A stretch of 64,000 nucleotides of DNA from Rhizobium sp. SG_E_25_P2 (GTDB taxonomy: Bacteria > Pseudomonadota > Alphaproteobacteria > Rhizobiales > Rhizobiaceae), in the NCBI RefSeq assembly GCF_029892285.1, contig NZ_JARXVM010000001.1:310001-374000 (forward strand), read 5' to 3'. The notes beneath the pieces were generated by a model, which saw only the letters and a program-made list of their open reading frames with translations, did no database searches and was not told where the DNA came from. Shown here one piece after another: positions 56,465 through 64,000 of this stretch. A program made the translations under genes and the position numbers. The number at the start of each line of letters is the position of its first letter. The stretch's first letter is position 1.

Positions 56465-56499
56465 CGCATCCATTGTGCGTATTTTATAGCCCTGTGACG

Positions 56500-57021
56500 T
56501 CAGGCGAGCTGCTTGTACATATAGGTGCAGGCGTCATAGACATCCGCGAAAGGATCGCGGCTATAGGCGGGAATGACGCCCGCGACCTCGAAACCCGAGG
56601 CGCGATAGAGCGGTTCGCCCTTGTCGCCGGAGCGGGTGTCGAGCGTCAGAAGCGTCAGCCCCTTGTCGCGCGCCGCCTGCTCCACCGCCGCCATCAAGGC
56701 CTTGCCGATGCCGCGGCGCTGGAAGGCGGGATGAACCAGCATCTTCTTGACGTCGGCGCGATGGGCCTGGTTGGGTGGCGTGTCCGCGTCGAGCTGCACC
56801 GAGCCGACCACGCGGCCGCCCTCCATCCAGCCGAGAACGGTCAGCAAGCCGTCGTCCATCCGCGCCAGCACTTTCTTGCGCCAGAAGCGCTCGGCGTCCG
56901 CCATCGCATAGGGCATGACGAAATTGACGCTGGCGCCATCCATCACGCAGGCATGCAGGAGGTCGGACAACTCATTGATGCGAGCCTCGATATCGGCGGC
57001 GGAGAGAGGAACAATGCTCAT
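56500..57021 (-). CDS. GNAT family N-acetyltransferase
   Basis: A 173-residue acetyltransferase. VGSVQLDAD and KMLVHPAFQRRGIGKALMAAVEQAA form motifs B/A, with QRRGIGKAL as the acetyl-CoA pyrophosphate loop. LTLLTLDTRSGDKGEPLYRASGFEVAG completes the fold. It resembles members of this class that inactivate antibiotics or acetylate small amines, but the substrate is unknown. It lies 9 nt downstream of the XRE-cupin regulator and is probably co-transcribed with and controlled by it. Confidence 0.85.
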   Translation of the reverse strand: MSIVPLSAADIEARINELSDLLHACVMDGASVNFVMPYAMADAERFWRKKVLARMDDGLLTVLGWMEGGRVVGSVQLDADTPPNQAHRADVKKMLVHPAFQRRGIGKALMAAVEQAARDKGLTLLTLDTRSGDKGEPLYRASGFEVAGVIPAYSRDPFADVYDACTYMYKQLA

Positions 57022-57030
57022 GTGAAAACC

Positions 57031-57591
57031 TCAGACGATAAACAGGAAATAATGCGCGCCTTCAGTGTCCGAGGCGCGGAAGCTGGAAGGGCCCGATATC
57101 TTGTAACGAAGGCAATCGCCGGGCCCGATGTCATAGGTGCGGCCTTCGATGGTCAGCGCCAAGCCGCCCGCAATCATGATCAGGTGATGTTCGAGGCCGG
57201 GGCGCGGCGGCAGCTGGTAATCGATGCGGGCGGCCGGCTTCAGCCGGCATTCCACCGCCTCCCCCGAAAGGCTCGCAGCCGGCGGCGAGACCGAACGGCG
57301 TTCGAAGCCGAGGCTGGCGTCGGTCCAGACCGGCTGATTCTCCGGCCGGACCAAAGGCGTGAACGCGTCCTCCACCATGCGCATCAGCCGCGACATCGGC
57401 ATGCCATAGGCGCCGCAGAGGCGGCCGAGCACATTGGCGGTCGGGCTGACCTCGCCCTTTTCCAGCCGTGACAGCGTCGCGCGGCTGACCCCGCTTCTTT
57501 CCGCGAGATCGTCGAGCGACCAGCCGCGCTCTGTGCGCAGCAGCTTCAGACGTTGGGCAAGTTGGGCGTCGAGCGGATCAATTTCTTCCAT
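57031..57591 (-). CDS. XRE-cupin transcriptional regulator
   Basis: A 186-residue regulator. The helix-turn-helix is at residues 10-65 (LKLLRTERGWSLDDLAERSGVSRATLSRLEKGEVSPTANVLGRL). The C-terminal cupin_2 domain (about residues 105-186, with PPRPGLEHHLIMIAGGLALTIEGR) would bind a small effector. PuuR-type relatives control polyamine or amino acid use. It is followed by the acetyltransferase gene, and palindromes just upstream of its start suggest it represses itself. Confidence 0.87.
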   Translation of the reverse strand: MEEIDPLDAQLAQRLKLLRTERGWSLDDLAERSGVSRATLSRLEKGEVSPTANVLGRLCGAYGMPMSRLMRMVEDAFTPLVRPENQPVWTDASLGFERRSVSPPAASLSGEAVECRLKPAARIDYQLPPRPGLEHHLIMIAGGLALTIEGRTYDIGPGDCLRYKISGPSSFRASDTEGAHYFLFIV

Positions 57592-57604
57592 AAACGAGAA
57601 ATAA

Positions 57605-57618
57605 TCTCATTTATGAGA
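57605..57618. promoter_or_regulatory. Palindromic operator upstream of the XRE-cupin gene
   Basis: TCTCAT-TT-ATGAGA is a perfect 6-2-6 inverted repeat starting 14 nt before the regulator's start codon. A GAGA half site at 57596-57599 pairs with the TCTC of this element at 5-nt spacing. The position is right for autorepression. Confidence 0.65.
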
Positions 57619-57633
57619 AGTCGTCAAGTCTGA

Positions 57634-58113
57634 TCACATCACCAGATGGGCGAGCCTGTCCGCATAGGCTTTAGCCGCATCGTCATCGGCAAAGCCGACA
57701 AACAGCATGGCGTAGCGAGTTTCCTTGGGCTCGCCGCGCCTGCGGCTGGTCATGTCGATCTGGAAGGTGGGGTGAGCGAAATTCTCGCTCAGCGCCTTCA
57801 TCGGCGGCACGCCGCGAGCAATCGGCGCGCGACCGTTCCAGGCCAGAAACTGGCCATTGGCCATGAAGGCGTCGAAAGCCGCGAAGAAGGCCTCGCGATC
57901 GGAGGCGAACTTGCCCTTATAGACGACATCACCGATCTGGAAACGCTCGTCGCGCATGGTCGGCTTGACGGTGACGCGGCTGATGATCGGGGCGCGGTTG
58001 AGCGCCACGCCGCATTCCATGGCGAATTTCACCAGAGCGGGCGAGCCCGAACGATAATCTTCGACCGTCTCGGCGATCGTTCGAACCAGTCCCGCCTGCA
58101 GTGCGAAGGCCAT
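57634..58113 (-). CDS. Conserved protein of unknown function
   Basis: A 159-residue protein that I do not recognise with certainty; it looks like a small family restricted to Rhizobiales. It has no signal peptide or membrane helix. It is mixed alpha/beta with a positively charged TSRRRGEPKET loop near residue 125 and an ending KAYADRLAHLVM. GGGGAAG about five nt upstream supports ATG 58113. It is divergent from polA across 145 nt. Confidence 0.7.
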   Translation of the reverse strand: MAFALQAGLVRTIAETVEDYRSGSPALVKFAMECGVALNRAPIISRVTVKPTMRDERFQIGDVVYKGKFASDREAFFAAFDAFMANGQFLAWNGRAPIARGVPPMKALSENFAHPTFQIDMTSRRRGEPKETRYAMLFVGFADDDAAKAYADRLAHLVM

Positions 58114-58258
58114 GCGTCTTCCCCTTTTGTGATGGGCAAGGACATAGCACACCTGATGGACCGGGCAAGAGCGCGGCGCTTCTCGCCGCCACCCATTTAT
58201 CGCCGCCCCGGGCGGCTGCTTCTTTCCGACTCTGTCGCCGCATGCTAACAGCAGACCC

Positions 58259-61246
58259 ATGAAAAACGGTGATCATCTTTTCCTCGTCGACGGGTCCGGC
58301 TTCATCTTCCGGGCCTTCCACGCGCTGCCTGCGCTGACCCGCAAGTCGGACAAGCTGCCGGTGGGCGCGGTGTCGGGCTTCTGCAACATGCTGTGGAAGC
58401 TGCTGGTCGACGCGCGCAACACAGATGTCGGCGTCACGCCGACCCATTTCGCGGTGATTTTCGACTATTCCTCGGCCACCTTCCGCAAACAGATCTATCC
58501 CGACTACAAGGCCAACCGTTCGGCCCCGCCCGAGGATCTGATCCCGCAATTCGGCCTGATCCGCGAGGCGACTCGGGCCTTCAACCTTCCCTGCATCGAA
58601 ACCGAAGGCTACGAGGCCGACGACATCATCGCCACCTATGCCCGCCAGGCCGAAGCGACCGGCGCCGAGATCACCATCATCTCCTCCGACAAGGACCTGA
58701 TGCAACTCGTCACCCCGCGCGTGCATATGTATGACGCGATGAAGGACAAGCAGATCTCGATCCCGGAAGTGATCGAGAAATGGGGCGTACCGCCCGAAAA
58801 GATGATTGACCTGCAGTCGCTCACCGGCGATTCCACCGACAATGTGCCCGGCGTGCCCGGTATCGGCCCGAAGACGGCGGCGACGCTGCTCGAACAGTTC
58901 GGCGATCTCGACACGCTGCTCGCCCGCGCCTCCGAGATCAAGCAGGAGAAGCGCCGCGAAAGCATTCTCGCCGCCCGCGATCTCATCCAGGTTTCGCGCC
59001 AGCTGGTGACGCTGAAGACCGATGTGCCCGATCTCGCGCCGCTCGAGGATCTCGTGCTGCATCCGCAGGACGGGCCGCGCCTCGTCGCCTTCCTCAAGAC
59101 GATGGAATTCACCACGCTGACCCGCCGCGTCGCCGAGGCGACTGGTGCCGACGCCGCCGAGATCGAACCGGCGCCTGTCAAGATCGAATGGAACAACGCT
59201 GCCCACGGCCCGGATCTCGATCCGACGGCCGCCGACGGCAAGCCCGCAAAGGCCTCCGCTGCGGCCAAGCCTGCGAGCGACGCGTCGGCCACAGGCGTCG
59301 GCGGCGACCCCGTCTTCACCCCGAAGGCGCTGGCGGACGCCCGCATCCAGGCCTTCGCCTCAAGCCCGATCGATCCGTCCACCTATGAGACCGTGCGCGA
59401 CACGGCCCGACTGGAAGCCTGGGTCAAGCTCGCCCGCGACACCGGCCTCGTCGCCTTCGACACCGAGACGACCTCGCTCGATCCGATGCAGGCGGAACTC
59501 TGCGGCGTCTCGCTCGCCGTGGCCGACAATGCCGCCAATTCATCAGGCGCCGTGATCCGCGCATGCTATATTCCGCTCGGGCACAAATCCGGCCGCGGCG
59601 ACCTGCTTGGCGGCGGCATCGCCGAGGGCCAGATCCCGCTGCGCGACGCGCTCGCCATCTTGAAGCCCATGCTCGAGGATCCCGCAATCCTCGTGATCGC
59701 CCAGAATATCAAATATGACTGGCTGATCATGAAGCGCCACGGCATCGAGGTCGCCCGTTACGACGACACGATGCTGATGTCCTATGTGCTCGACGCTGGC
59801 GCGACGCTGCACAATATGGACACGCTGTCGGAGCGCTGGCTCGGCCACAAGCCGATCGCCTATAAGGATGTCACCGGCTCCGGCAAAAGCGCCGTGACCT
59901 TCGATATGGTCGACATCGACAAGGCCACGGCTTATGCCGCCGAGGACGCCGATGTGACGCTGCGCCTCTGGCATGTGCTAAAGCCGCAGCTCGCCGCCAA
60001 GAGCCTGACGCGGGTCTATGAACGGCTGGAACGGCCGCTCGCCACCGTGCTCGCCAGCATGGAAGCGCGCGGCATTTCCATCGACCGGCAGATTCTCTCG
60101 CGTCTGTCGGGCGAACTCGCCCAGTCCGCCGCCCGCATCGAGGACGAAATCTATCAGCTCGCCGGAGAGCGCTTCAACATCGGTTCGCCCAAGCAGCTTG
60201 GGGAAATCCTGTTCGGCAAGATGGGTCTGGATTCCGGCGGCGGCAAGACCAAGACCGGCCAATGGTCGACCTCGGCGCAGGTGCTGGAAGATCTCGCCGC
60301 CGCAGGCCATGACCTGCCGCGCAAGATCGTTGACTGGCGCCAGATCACCAAACTCAAGAGCACCTATACCGATGCGCTGCCGTCTTACGTGAACCCTGAG
60401 ACCAAGCGGGTGCACACCTCCTACGCCATGGCCGCCACCACCACGGGCCGGCTGTCGTCGTCGGAACCGAACCTACAGAACATCCCGGTGCGCACCGCCG
60501 AAGGCCGCAAGATCCGCACCGCCTTCGTGGCCGAGCCCGGCCATGTGCTGATCTCGGCCGACTATAGCCAGATCGAACTGCGCGTTCTCGCCCATGTCGC
60601 CGATATTCCGCAGCTCAGCCGCGCCTTCGCCGAAGGCATCGACATTCATGCGATGACGGCGTCGGAAATGTTCGGCGTGCCGGTCGAAGGCATGCCGTCG
60701 GATGTGCGCCGTCGCGCCAAGGCCATTAATTTCGGCATCATCTACGGCATTTCCGCTTTCGGCCTCGCCAATCAGCTCAGCATCGAGCGGTCGGAAGCCG
60801 GCGATTACATCAAGCGCTATTTCGAGCGTTTCCCCGGCATCAAGGCCTATATGGAAGAGGCCAAGGCCAAGGCGCGCGAATTTGGCTATGTCGAAACCAT
60901 TTTCGGCCGCCGCATTCATTATCCCGAAATCCGCTCGTCTAACCCGTCGGTCCGCGCCTTCAACGAGCGCGCCGCGATCAACGCGCCGATCCAGGGCTCT
61001 GCGGCCGACGTCATCCGCCGCGCCATGATCAAGATGGAGCCGGCGCTGGACGCGGCGAAGCTCAAGGCGCGCATGCTGTTGCAGGTGCATGACGAACTGA
61101 TCTTCGAGACCACCGAGGACGAGGCCGACCGCGCCATCCCCGTCATCCGCGAGGTGATGGAAAACGCCGCCTTCCCGGCCATCGAAATGAGCGTGCCGCT
61201 CGCCGTCGACGCCCGCGCCGCGAAGAACTGGGACGAGGCGCATTGA
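58259..61246 (+). CDS. polA: DNA polymerase I
   Basis: A 995-residue polymerase for repair and Okazaki fragment processing. Residues 1-300 form the 5'-3' exonuclease (FLVDGSGFIFRAFHALP, GYEADDIIATYARQ, SSDKDLMQL). A low-complexity alanine-rich linker at about 310-355 follows. The 3'-5' exonuclease starts near 385, with AFDTETTSLD keeping the DxE metal ligands, so proofreading is probably active. The polymerase domain has SADYSQIELRVLAH, RRRAKAINFGIIYGISAFGLA and LQVHDELIFE. Length is normal for Rhizobiales. Confidence 0.96.
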   Translation: MKNGDHLFLVDGSGFIFRAFHALPALTRKSDKLPVGAVSGFCNMLWKLLVDARNTDVGVTPTHFAVIFDYSSATFRKQIYPDYKANRSAPPEDLIPQFGLIREATRAFNLPCIETEGYEADDIIATYARQAEATGAEITIISSDKDLMQLVTPRVHMYDAMKDKQISIPEVIEKWGVPPEKMIDLQSLTGDSTDNVPGVPGIGPKTAATLLEQFGDLDTLLARASEIKQEKRRESILAARDLIQVSRQLVTLKTDVPDLAPLEDLVLHPQDGPRLVAFLKTMEFTTLTRRVAEATGADAAEIEPAPVKIEWNNAAHGPDLDPTAADGKPAKASAAAKPASDASATGVGGDPVFTPKALADARIQAFASSPIDPSTYETVRDTARLEAWVKLARDTGLVAFDTETTSLDPMQAELCGVSLAVADNAANSSGAVIRACYIPLGHKSGRGDLLGGGIAEGQIPLRDALAILKPMLEDPAILVIAQNIKYDWLIMKRHGIEVARYDDTMLMSYVLDAGATLHNMDTLSERWLGHKPIAYKDVTGSGKSAVTFDMVDIDKATAYAAEDADVTLRLWHVLKPQLAAKSLTRVYERLERPLATVLASMEARGISIDRQILSRLSGELAQSAARIEDEIYQLAGERFNIGSPKQLGEILFGKMGLDSGGGKTKTGQWSTSAQVLEDLAAAGHDLPRKIVDWRQITKLKSTYTDALPSYVNPETKRVHTSYAMAATTTGRLSSSEPNLQNIPVRTAEGRKIRTAFVAEPGHVLISADYSQIELRVLAHVADIPQLSRAFAEGIDIHAMTASEMFGVPVEGMPSDVRRRAKAINFGIIYGISAFGLANQLSIERSEAGDYIKRYFERFPGIKAYMEEAKAKAREFGYVETIFGRRIHYPEIRSSNPSVRAFNERAAINAPIQGSAADVIRRAMIKMEPALDAAKLKARMLLQVHDELIFETTEDEADRAIPVIREVMENAAFPAIEMSVPLAVDARAAKNWDEAH

Positions 61247-61259
61247 AGGTGAGACGCCT

Positions 61260-62678
61260 TCAATTCTCCCTGAGCGCGTAAGGCAACGCGGCGCGGCGGT
61301 CGTGATCGATCACCAGCCGCCCCTTGAGCGGCGGCATGGCGCGGCTGGGACACTGGCCGCGCGCGCAGATCCGGCAGGAGATGCCGATCGGATCGAAGGC
61401 TCCTCTGTTGTCCAGATCGAGATCGTCGGCATAGACGAAGCTGTCGGCATAGGAAATCTCGCAACCCAGCGCGAGCGCGTAATGCTGTTGCGGCTTGCGG
61501 AAACCCCGTCCGCCCTTGGAGATCTGCGTGGCGAAACAGAGATAACGCACGCCATCCGGTGTCTCCGCCAATTGCCTTATGATGCGGCCCGGCTGCTCAA
61601 AGGCCTGATGCGCGTTCCATAGCGGACATGCGGCGCCGAAACGGGCAAATTGCAGCTTGGCGGCGGAATGGCGCTTGGTGATGTTGCCGGCCCGGTCGAT
61701 GCGGGCAAAAAAGATCGGCACGCCCTTGGCCCCCGGCCGCTGCAGCGTGGACAGGCGATGACAGACCTGCTCGAGGCTCGCGCCGAAGCGCATGGCCAGC
61801 AGATCGAGATCATGCCTCAGCGCCCGCGCCGCCTCCATGAACACCCGATAGGGCAGGATGAGCGCGCCGGCGACATAGTTCTGCAGGCCGATGCGACAGA
61901 TCTCGAAAGCTTCCGTGGTGCGGAAGCCGGCATTGCGGGCGATCTGGTCGATCATGTCGGGCAGAGACAGTTGGGCGATCTGCAGCGCCATCTGGAAATC
62001 GCGGGTGGCGGCGGGCAGATAGGCGTTGAGTGTCAGGATCTTGGCCTGCCGGTCATAGCTGCGGATCATGTCGTCTTCGGTGAGCGCCTTGCGAATGCGC
62101 ACTCCATGCGCCCGCTCCAGAAAAGCGGCGAGCGGCGCGCTCGGATCGGCTTCGCCGAGCCCGATCTCTGCGGCCAGCTGTTCGGCGGCGATATCGAGAT
62201 CATGAATGTAATTGTCGACGAAGTGAAAGAAGTCCCGCACTTCTTCATAGGGCGTGTTTTCGGCGATGCCAGGCGAACGTCCCAGCGTGTCGTCGATGCT
62301 CGCCAACTGTTCGGAGTTGTGGCGGTAGGCGCGATGACAGGCGATCAGCGCATGCGCGACGCCAGGCGCATTCTGCGCCACCAGCTTCAACTCCTGCAGG
62401 CTCGCCGATTGCGCCTCAAACAGCGGATCGTTGAGCGCCTCGGTCAGCGCCGAGAGCAGCCGGTCGCCTTCGCCCGCCGAGAGATCGGAAAGATCGACAC
62501 GGAATTTCTCGGCCAGCGCAATCAGCACGGCGGCGGAGACCGGGCGTTGATTGTTTTCGATCTGGTTGAGATAGCTGACGGAGATGCCGATGCGCTCGGC
62601 GAATTGCGCCTGGGTGGCCTTGTTGATCTGCCGCAATTCGCGAACCTTGCGGCCGATATAGAGTTTTCCGATCGCCAT
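61260..62678 (-). CDS. Short-chain fatty acyl regulator (ScfR/RamB-like XRE)
   Basis: A 472-residue regulator. The helix-turn-helix is at residues 12-65 (LRQINKATQAQFAERIGISVSYLNQIENNQRPVSAAVLIALAEKF). A long middle domain follows, then a C-terminal cysteine-rich region (ISCRICARGQCPSRAMPP), as in RamB/PrpC-locus regulators and rhizobial ScfR. These control propionyl-CoA, acetate and related carbon use. It is divergent from pccB, and the spacer has TTCGCAA repeats, so control of pccB and of itself is likely. Confidence 0.87.
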   Translation of the reverse strand: MAIGKLYIGRKVRELRQINKATQAQFAERIGISVSYLNQIENNQRPVSAAVLIALAEKFRVDLSDLSAGEGDRLLSALTEALNDPLFEAQSASLQELKLVAQNAPGVAHALIACHRAYRHNSEQLASIDDTLGRSPGIAENTPYEEVRDFFHFVDNYIHDLDIAAEQLAAEIGLGEADPSAPLAAFLERAHGVRIRKALTEDDMIRSYDRQAKILTLNAYLPAATRDFQMALQIAQLSLPDMIDQIARNAGFRTTEAFEICRIGLQNYVAGALILPYRVFMEAARALRHDLDLLAMRFGASLEQVCHRLSTLQRPGAKGVPIFFARIDRAGNITKRHSAAKLQFARFGAACPLWNAHQAFEQPGRIIRQLAETPDGVRYLCFATQISKGGRGFRKPQQHYALALGCEISYADSFVYADDLDLDNRGAFDPIGISCRICARGQCPSRAMPPLKGRLVIDHDRRAALPYALREN

Positions 62679-62721
62679 AGTCGCATCTCTCCGCCATTGT
62701 CCGTGTCAGACTTGCGCATTT

Positions 62722-62759
62722 TTCGCAAATTCGCAATTCTCAGTTCGTAGTATTGCAAA
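62722..62759. promoter_or_regulatory. TTCGCAA/TTGCAAA repeats between the ScfR-like gene and pccB
   Basis: TTCGCAA occurs twice in direct orientation (62722-62728 and 62730-62736) and TTGCAAA once (62753-62759). RamB-type regulators bind TTTGCAAA-like sites, so these are good candidates for the operator of the divergent regulator and pccB. Confidence 0.6.
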
Positions 62760-62849
62760 CCGCACAAGTTCGCCTGTTCAACTCTAGGCCCAGGCGCGGT
62801 TCGGACGTAAAGGAAAATGAGTATGCCGAGCGGGAAGGATGGGAGCCAT

Positions 62850-64000
62850 ATGCGCGAAATTCTCGAACAGCTGGAAGACAGACGGACCGCAGCGCGGTTG
62901 GGCGGCGGCGAACGCCGCATCGCCACCCAGCATTCCAAGGGCAAGCTGACTGCGCGCGAGCGGCTGGACGTGCTGCTCGACGAAGGCTCCTTCGAAGAAT
63001 ACGACATGTATGTCACCCATCGCTGTGTCGAATTCGGCATGGAGCAGGACAAGATCCCCGGCGACGGCGTCGTCACCGGTTGGGGCACCATCAATGGCCG
63101 CCTCGTCTATGTCTTCAGCCAGGATTTCACCGTGTTCGGCGGCTCGCTATCGGAAACGCACGCCCAGAAGATCTGCAAGATCATGGACATGGCCGCCCGC
63201 AACGGCGCGCCGGTGATCGGGCTTAACGATTCCGGCGGCGCGCGCATCCAGGAAGGGGTGGATTCGCTGGCCGGTTACGCCGAGGTGTTCCGCCGCAACG
63301 CCGAAGTCTCCGGCGTCATTCCGCAAATCTCGGTGATCATGGGTCCCTGCGCCGGCGGCGCGGTCTATTCGCCCGCCATGACCGATTTCATCTTCATGGT
63401 GCGCGACAGTTCCTACATGTTCGTGACCGGCCCCGACGTGGTGAAAACCGTCACCAACGAGATCGTCACGGCGGAAGATCTCGGCGGCGCGAAAACCCAT
63501 ACGTCAAAATCCTCCGTCGCCGACGGCGCCTTCGACAATGATATCGAAGCGCTCCTCAAGATCCGCGATCTCTTCGATTTCCTGCCGCTCAACAACCGCG
63601 AAAAGCCGCCGGTGCGGCCCTTCCACGACGACCCGAGCCGGCTGGAAGCGCGGCTGGACACGCTGATCCCCGACAGCGCGGCCAAGCCCTATGACATGCG
63701 CGAACTGATCCTGGCGATCGCCGACGAAGGCGATTTCCACGAGATCGGCGAGGCCTTCGCCCGTAACATCCTCACCGGCTTCATCCGCATCGAAGGCCAG
63801 ACCGTCGGCGTGGTCGCCAATCAGCCGATGGTGCTGGCCGGCTGCCTCGATATCGACGCTTCGCGCAAGGCGGCGAAATTTGTGCGCTTCTGCGACGCTT
63901 TCAACATTCCGCTGCTGACGCTGGTCGATGTGCCGGGCTTTCTGCCGGGCACGGCCCAGGAGTATAACGGCATCATCAAGCATGGCGCCAAACTCTTGTT
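62850..64000 (+). CDS. pccB: Propionyl-CoA carboxylase beta subunit (partial, runs off the right edge)
   Basis: The first 383 codons of a carboxyltransferase of about 510 residues. [24 protein letters not shown] is the usual N-terminus. [24 protein letters not shown] and [21 protein letters not shown] bind acyl-CoA, and [44 protein letters not shown] is the biotin-facing block. With PccA it carboxylates propionyl-CoA to methylmalonyl-CoA. ATG 62850 matches the family start and has GGGAG four nt upstream; ATG 62817 with AAGGA just before it is an in-frame alternative. The ScfR-like regulator is divergent. Confidence 0.93.
   Translation, partial: MREILEQLEDRRTAARLGGGERRIATQHSKGKLTARERLDVLLDEGSFEEYDMYVTHRCVEFGMEQDKIPGDGVVTGWGTINGRLVYVFSQDFTVFGGSLSETHAQKICKIMDMAARNGAPVIGLNDSGGARIQEGVDSLAGYAEVFRRNAEVSGVIPQISVIMGPCAGGAVYSPAMTDFIFMVRDSSYMFVTGPDVVKTVTNEIVTAEDLGGAKTHTSKSSVADGAFDNDIEALLKIRDLFDFLPLNNREKPPVRPFHDDPSRLEARLDTLIPDSAAKPYDMRELILAIADEGDFHEIGEAFARNILTGFIRIEGQTVGVVANQPMVLAGCLDIDASRKAAKFVRFCDAFNIPLLTLVDVPGFLPGTAQEYNGIIKHGAKLL

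Noticed and set aside
57929-59206. Open frame of 425 codons spanning the start of polA on the reverse strand
   Set aside because: It overlaps both polA and the conserved 159-residue gene; the protein is repetitive in Arg/Gly/Asp and matches no family.

Overview
The window is chromosomal DNA from an alphaproteobacterium of the Rhizobiales/Hyphomicrobiales, most likely Rhizobiaceae-like; I cannot name a genus. The evidence is a recognisable RirA iron regulator (C91, C99, C105), the block accA - xerD - small membrane protein / aroK - aroB - CBS-domain protein, an ScfR-type regulator divergent from pccB, a DUF1127 gene beside a LysR gene, a yejABEF transporter, and genes for polyhydroxybutyrate (PHB) turnover. 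Base composition is high in GC and coding density is very high, with many 4-nt ATGA stop/start overlaps. I found no rRNA, tRNA, CRISPR array, insertion sequence or prophage gene. No gene-free stretch exceeds 300 nt.

Layout. 1-7231: a surface-polysaccharide region. It holds a cephalosporin hydroxylase-like methyltransferase-fold gene and a leftward operon with rfbF, rfbG, an RmlC-type epimerase, a sugar C-methyltransferase, a family 2 glycosyltransferase and a radical SAM/SPASM protein; together these suggest a CDP-linked, C-methylated deoxysugar. 7232-18425: a GyrI-like protein, a CocE/NonD hydrolase, a LysR/DUF1127 pair, then a TetR-controlled cassette (MFS transporter, aldonolactone oxidase-like flavoprotein, fold-type III PLP enzyme, PPP-type phosphatase), and a fatty acyl-CoA ligase. 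18426-27216: a LiuR-like palindrome, a lactonase, a 2-hydroxyacid dehydrogenase, and the Yej peptide importer, into which an antitoxin/PIN-toxin pair is spliced between yejE and yejF.

27217-43679: mostly housekeeping genes. These are mepA, guaB, a patatin plus bdhA pair, a Tat-signal dienelactone hydrolase, a VOC protein with a signal peptide, tusA and an L,D-transpeptidase, accA, xerD, aroK, aroB, a CBS/CorC protein lacking its membrane domain, pgi and a LysR regulator. 43680-52057: a CASTOR/POLLUX-type channel, adenosine kinase, an SH3 protein, a second 2-hydroxyacid dehydrogenase, AlkA, a second L,D-transpeptidase, intracellular PHB depolymerase and a glutathione S-transferase. 52058-64000: a PfkB kinase, rirA divergent from a ferric iron-binding protein with iron-responsive boxes between them, mmsA, an acetyltransferase, an XRE-cupin regulator, a small conserved protein, polA, and the ScfR regulator divergent from pccB, which runs off the right edge.

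Metabolic themes that recur are acyl-CoA and PHB carbon (fadD, bdhA, phaZ, mmsA, pccB/ScfR, accA), envelope building (deoxysugar operon, MepA, two L,D-transpeptidases) and iron control (RirA/FbpA). The parts most worth following up are the TetR-linked flavoprotein/PLP/phosphatase cassette, the C-methyl sugar operon, the toxin-antitoxin pair inside yejABEF, and several palindromic operator candidates.
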